Origin: Lachnospiraceae bacterium | Lineage (GTDB): Bacteria > Bacillota > Clostridia > Lachnospirales > Lachnospiraceae | DNA: 64,000 nucleotides | Assembly: GCA_009911035.1 (NCBI GenBank) | Contig: QXWO01000022.1 | Location: forward strand, 16,906 to 80,905 | Direction of reading: 5' to 3' | In this document: one piece after another, positions 62,916-64,000 of the stretch | How the letters are laid out: each line of letters opens with the position of its first letter | Numbering within the stretch: the stretch's first letter is position 1 | Notes under the pieces: model-generated | Database searches by the model: none | Told to the model about the DNA's origin: nothing | What the model saw: the letters and a program-made list of their open reading frames with translations, nothing else | Position numbers and translations under genes: made by a program

Positions 62916-63113
62916 ATGAAGATGTTAGAGTATATTTCTGCCCCAGAAGCGGCAAAGAAATGGGGCATTTCAGAAAGACGGGTACAAAAGCTATGTGAGG
63001 AAAACCGCATACCGGGCGTGGCAAAGTTCAGCCGCTTGTGGCTGATTCCAAAGGACGCTGAAAAACCAACAGATGCCCGATTAAAAGCAGAAAGGAAGAA
63101 AAAACATGAATAA
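62916..63113 (+). CDS. Excisionase-like helix-turn-helix protein
   Basis: The 65-residue DNA-binding protein has the MerR/excisionase HTH ISAPEAAKKWGISERRVQKL, followed by the CEENRIPGVAKFSRLWLIPK recognition/wing segment and a Lys-rich tail. AAGGAAGG lies 5 bases before ATG 62916 (a second ATG at 62922 is equally possible). It overlaps the response regulator start by 8 bases. Such small HTH proteins often precede VanR-like regulators in accessory regions of gut Firmicutes. Confidence 0.88.
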   Translation: MKMLEYISAPEAAKKWGISERRVQKLCEENRIPGVAKFSRLWLIPKDAEKPTDARLKAERKKKHE

Positions 63114-63807
63114 AGTTTTAATTATAGATGATGATAAAGAACTTTGCGCACTTATGAAAAAATGCGTAGAGCAGGAAAACCTTACTGCGGTTGTCGCAGG
63201 CGGCGGGATAGAAGGACTGCATATATTGGAGGAAATCAAAGATACCTGTTCACTTATTATTCTTGATATTATGATGCCCGATTTAGACGGTTTTCAAGTG
63301 TTGCAACAAGTACGGCAGACAAGCAATGTTCCCATTCTTATGCTTACCGCAAAAAGCGGTGAGGAAGATAAGGTTTCCGGCTTAAGGATGGGGGCAGACG
63401 ATTATCTGACAAAGCCATTTAGCATTAACGAGCTTATGGCACGTGTAAAATCTCTTATCCGGCGTTTTACATTGCTCAATCCTGTTTCCGGCACAGAAAC
63501 GGATTGTATGGTATTTCAAAGAATGACGATAGATAACCTTAACCGTCTTGTTTTGGTTAATGACATACAAGTGGAACTTACAGGAAAAGAATTTGATCTG
63601 CTTTCTTTCCTTGCGGCCAATAAAGGAAAAGTGTTTACAAAAAAGCAGATTTATACCCATGTATGGGAGGAAGAGTATGCTTTTGATGATAGCAATATCA
63701 TGTCGTTTATCAGCAAATTACGGAAAAAAATCGAACCAGACCCAGAACACCCTTTTTATATTCTGACTGTCCGGGGCGTTGGTTACCGATTTAACAGGGA
63801 GGCATAA
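63106..63807 (+). CDS. OmpR/VanR-type response regulator
   Basis: The 233-residue regulator has an N-terminal receiver domain (IIDDDKELC; D54 in LIILDIMMPDLDG as phospho-acceptor; LTAKSG; DYLTKPFS with the conserved Lys). The C-terminal winged helix has LTGKEFDLLSFLAANKGKVF and ILTVRGVGYRFNRE. AAGGAAG precedes it. The cognate histidine kinase should follow, but only its first ~46 codons are present, so the system is probably orphaned. Confidence 0.94.
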   Translation: MNKVLIIDDDKELCALMKKCVEQENLTAVVAGGGIEGLHILEEIKDTCSLIILDIMMPDLDGFQVLQQVRQTSNVPILMLTAKSGEEDKVSGLRMGADDYLTKPFSINELMARVKSLIRRFTLLNPVSGTETDCMVFQRMTIDNLNRLVLVNDIQVELTGKEFDLLSFLAANKGKVFTKKQIYTHVWEEEYAFDDSNIMSFISKLRKKIEPDPEHPFYILTVRGVGYRFNREA

Positions 63808-63808
63808 C

Positions 63809-63949
63809 ATGAACTTAAATTCATTTTTATTGATTGCTCTCTGTACAGCACTTTTGGCTGTCCTGTTTTTTATTACGAAACTTAGATGTGTAAGAGGACA
63901 ATTATCTATTATTGAAGAAGCCCTTTGTAGTGGTCAAGCTTTTTTGTAA
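63809..63949 (+). pseudogene. Histidine kinase N terminus, truncated
   Basis: ATG 63809, with CAGGGAGG just upstream, starts MNLNSFLLIALCTALLAVLF, a membrane helix, then FITKLRCVRGQLSIIEEALC, matching the N-terminal membrane segment and linker of small VanS-like kinases that follow such regulators. The frame ends at a TAA (63947-63949) after SGQAFL, before any dimerisation or ATPase domain. Foreign sequence appears to begin near 63925-63935. The window ends 51 bases later. Confidence 0.65.
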
Positions 63950-64000
63950 CACTTGTGGCTAAAATTTATTGGATTGTTGCCGGGATGCTATCGGAACTGT

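Noticed and set aside
1-64000. CRISPR array, prophage, tRNA or rRNA genes
   Set aside because: No regularly spaced direct repeats, phage structural genes, cloverleaf-type or rRNA-like sequences were noticed on either strand. This was judged by reading, not by tRNAscan or similar.

Overview
The window reads as a chromosomal segment from a Firmicute of the Lachnospiraceae / Clostridium cluster XIVa type. The reasons are the gene orders smc-ftsY and ylxM-ffh-rpsP-khpA-rimM-trmD, RAT/BglG antitermination, strong Gram-positive ribosome binding sites, large lipoprotein solute-binding proteins, and TnpV and VanR-type accessory genes. This is inference from gene content; no species is assigned. No tRNA, rRNA, CRISPR array or prophage was seen.

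Left part (1-8.7 kb): the end of a MalFG-type sugar ABC transporter is followed by a terminator and then an amino-sugar module. A promoter and a textbook RAT antiterminator site lead into a BglG/LicT-family antiterminator, a glucose-type EIIA, enzyme I, HPr and an N-acetylglucosamine-type EIICB. nagB and nagA follow under their own promoter. Together they import and phosphorylate GlcNAc, deacetylate it, and deaminate and isomerise it to fructose-6-phosphate. The general PTS proteins sit inside the sugar-controlled unit.

Housekeeping block (8.9-17.3 kb): a small zinc-finger membrane protein, polA, coaE, a large FtsA-like ATPase, a WalJ-type metallo-hydrolase, and the ACT-domain plus UPF0210 pair.

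Unusual transport block (17.4-27.2 kb): two ~760-residue lipoproteins, each apparently a beta-propeller-like region plus a solute-binding domain, bracket two MalFG-like permeases, a long HlyD-like coiled-coil adaptor and a two-helix MacB-core protein. No ATPase is present. This is the best candidate here for a poorly described system.

Core block (27.2-46.96 kb): tmcAL (minus strand), pta-ackA, yceD-rpmF, plsX-acpP-rnc-smc-ftsY, a threonine dehydratase, a YitT protein, a GH25 hydrolase, an AraC regulator, and ylxM-ffh, rpsP-khpA, rimM-trmD. Several terminators are followed by copies of a short degenerate repeat beginning ACAATAAG.

Accessory region (46.96-64 kb): rplS does not follow trmD. Instead there are a broken TnpV remnant, an hsp20 gene, a LysR regulator, a CIRCE element heading a collapsed groES-groEL remnant that runs in frame into a MATE exporter, a cytidylate kinase-like protein, and a heterodimeric ABC exporter. 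An inactivated IS3-type element abuts the tail of a solute-binding protein. Then come an AraC regulator, a 1091-residue DUF5107/TPR protein, an orphan response-regulator output domain, an unknown gene, a long hairpin, and a HTH / VanR-like regulator pair whose histidine kinase is cut off after about 46 codons. The region looks like a mosaic built by repeated insertion and deletion.
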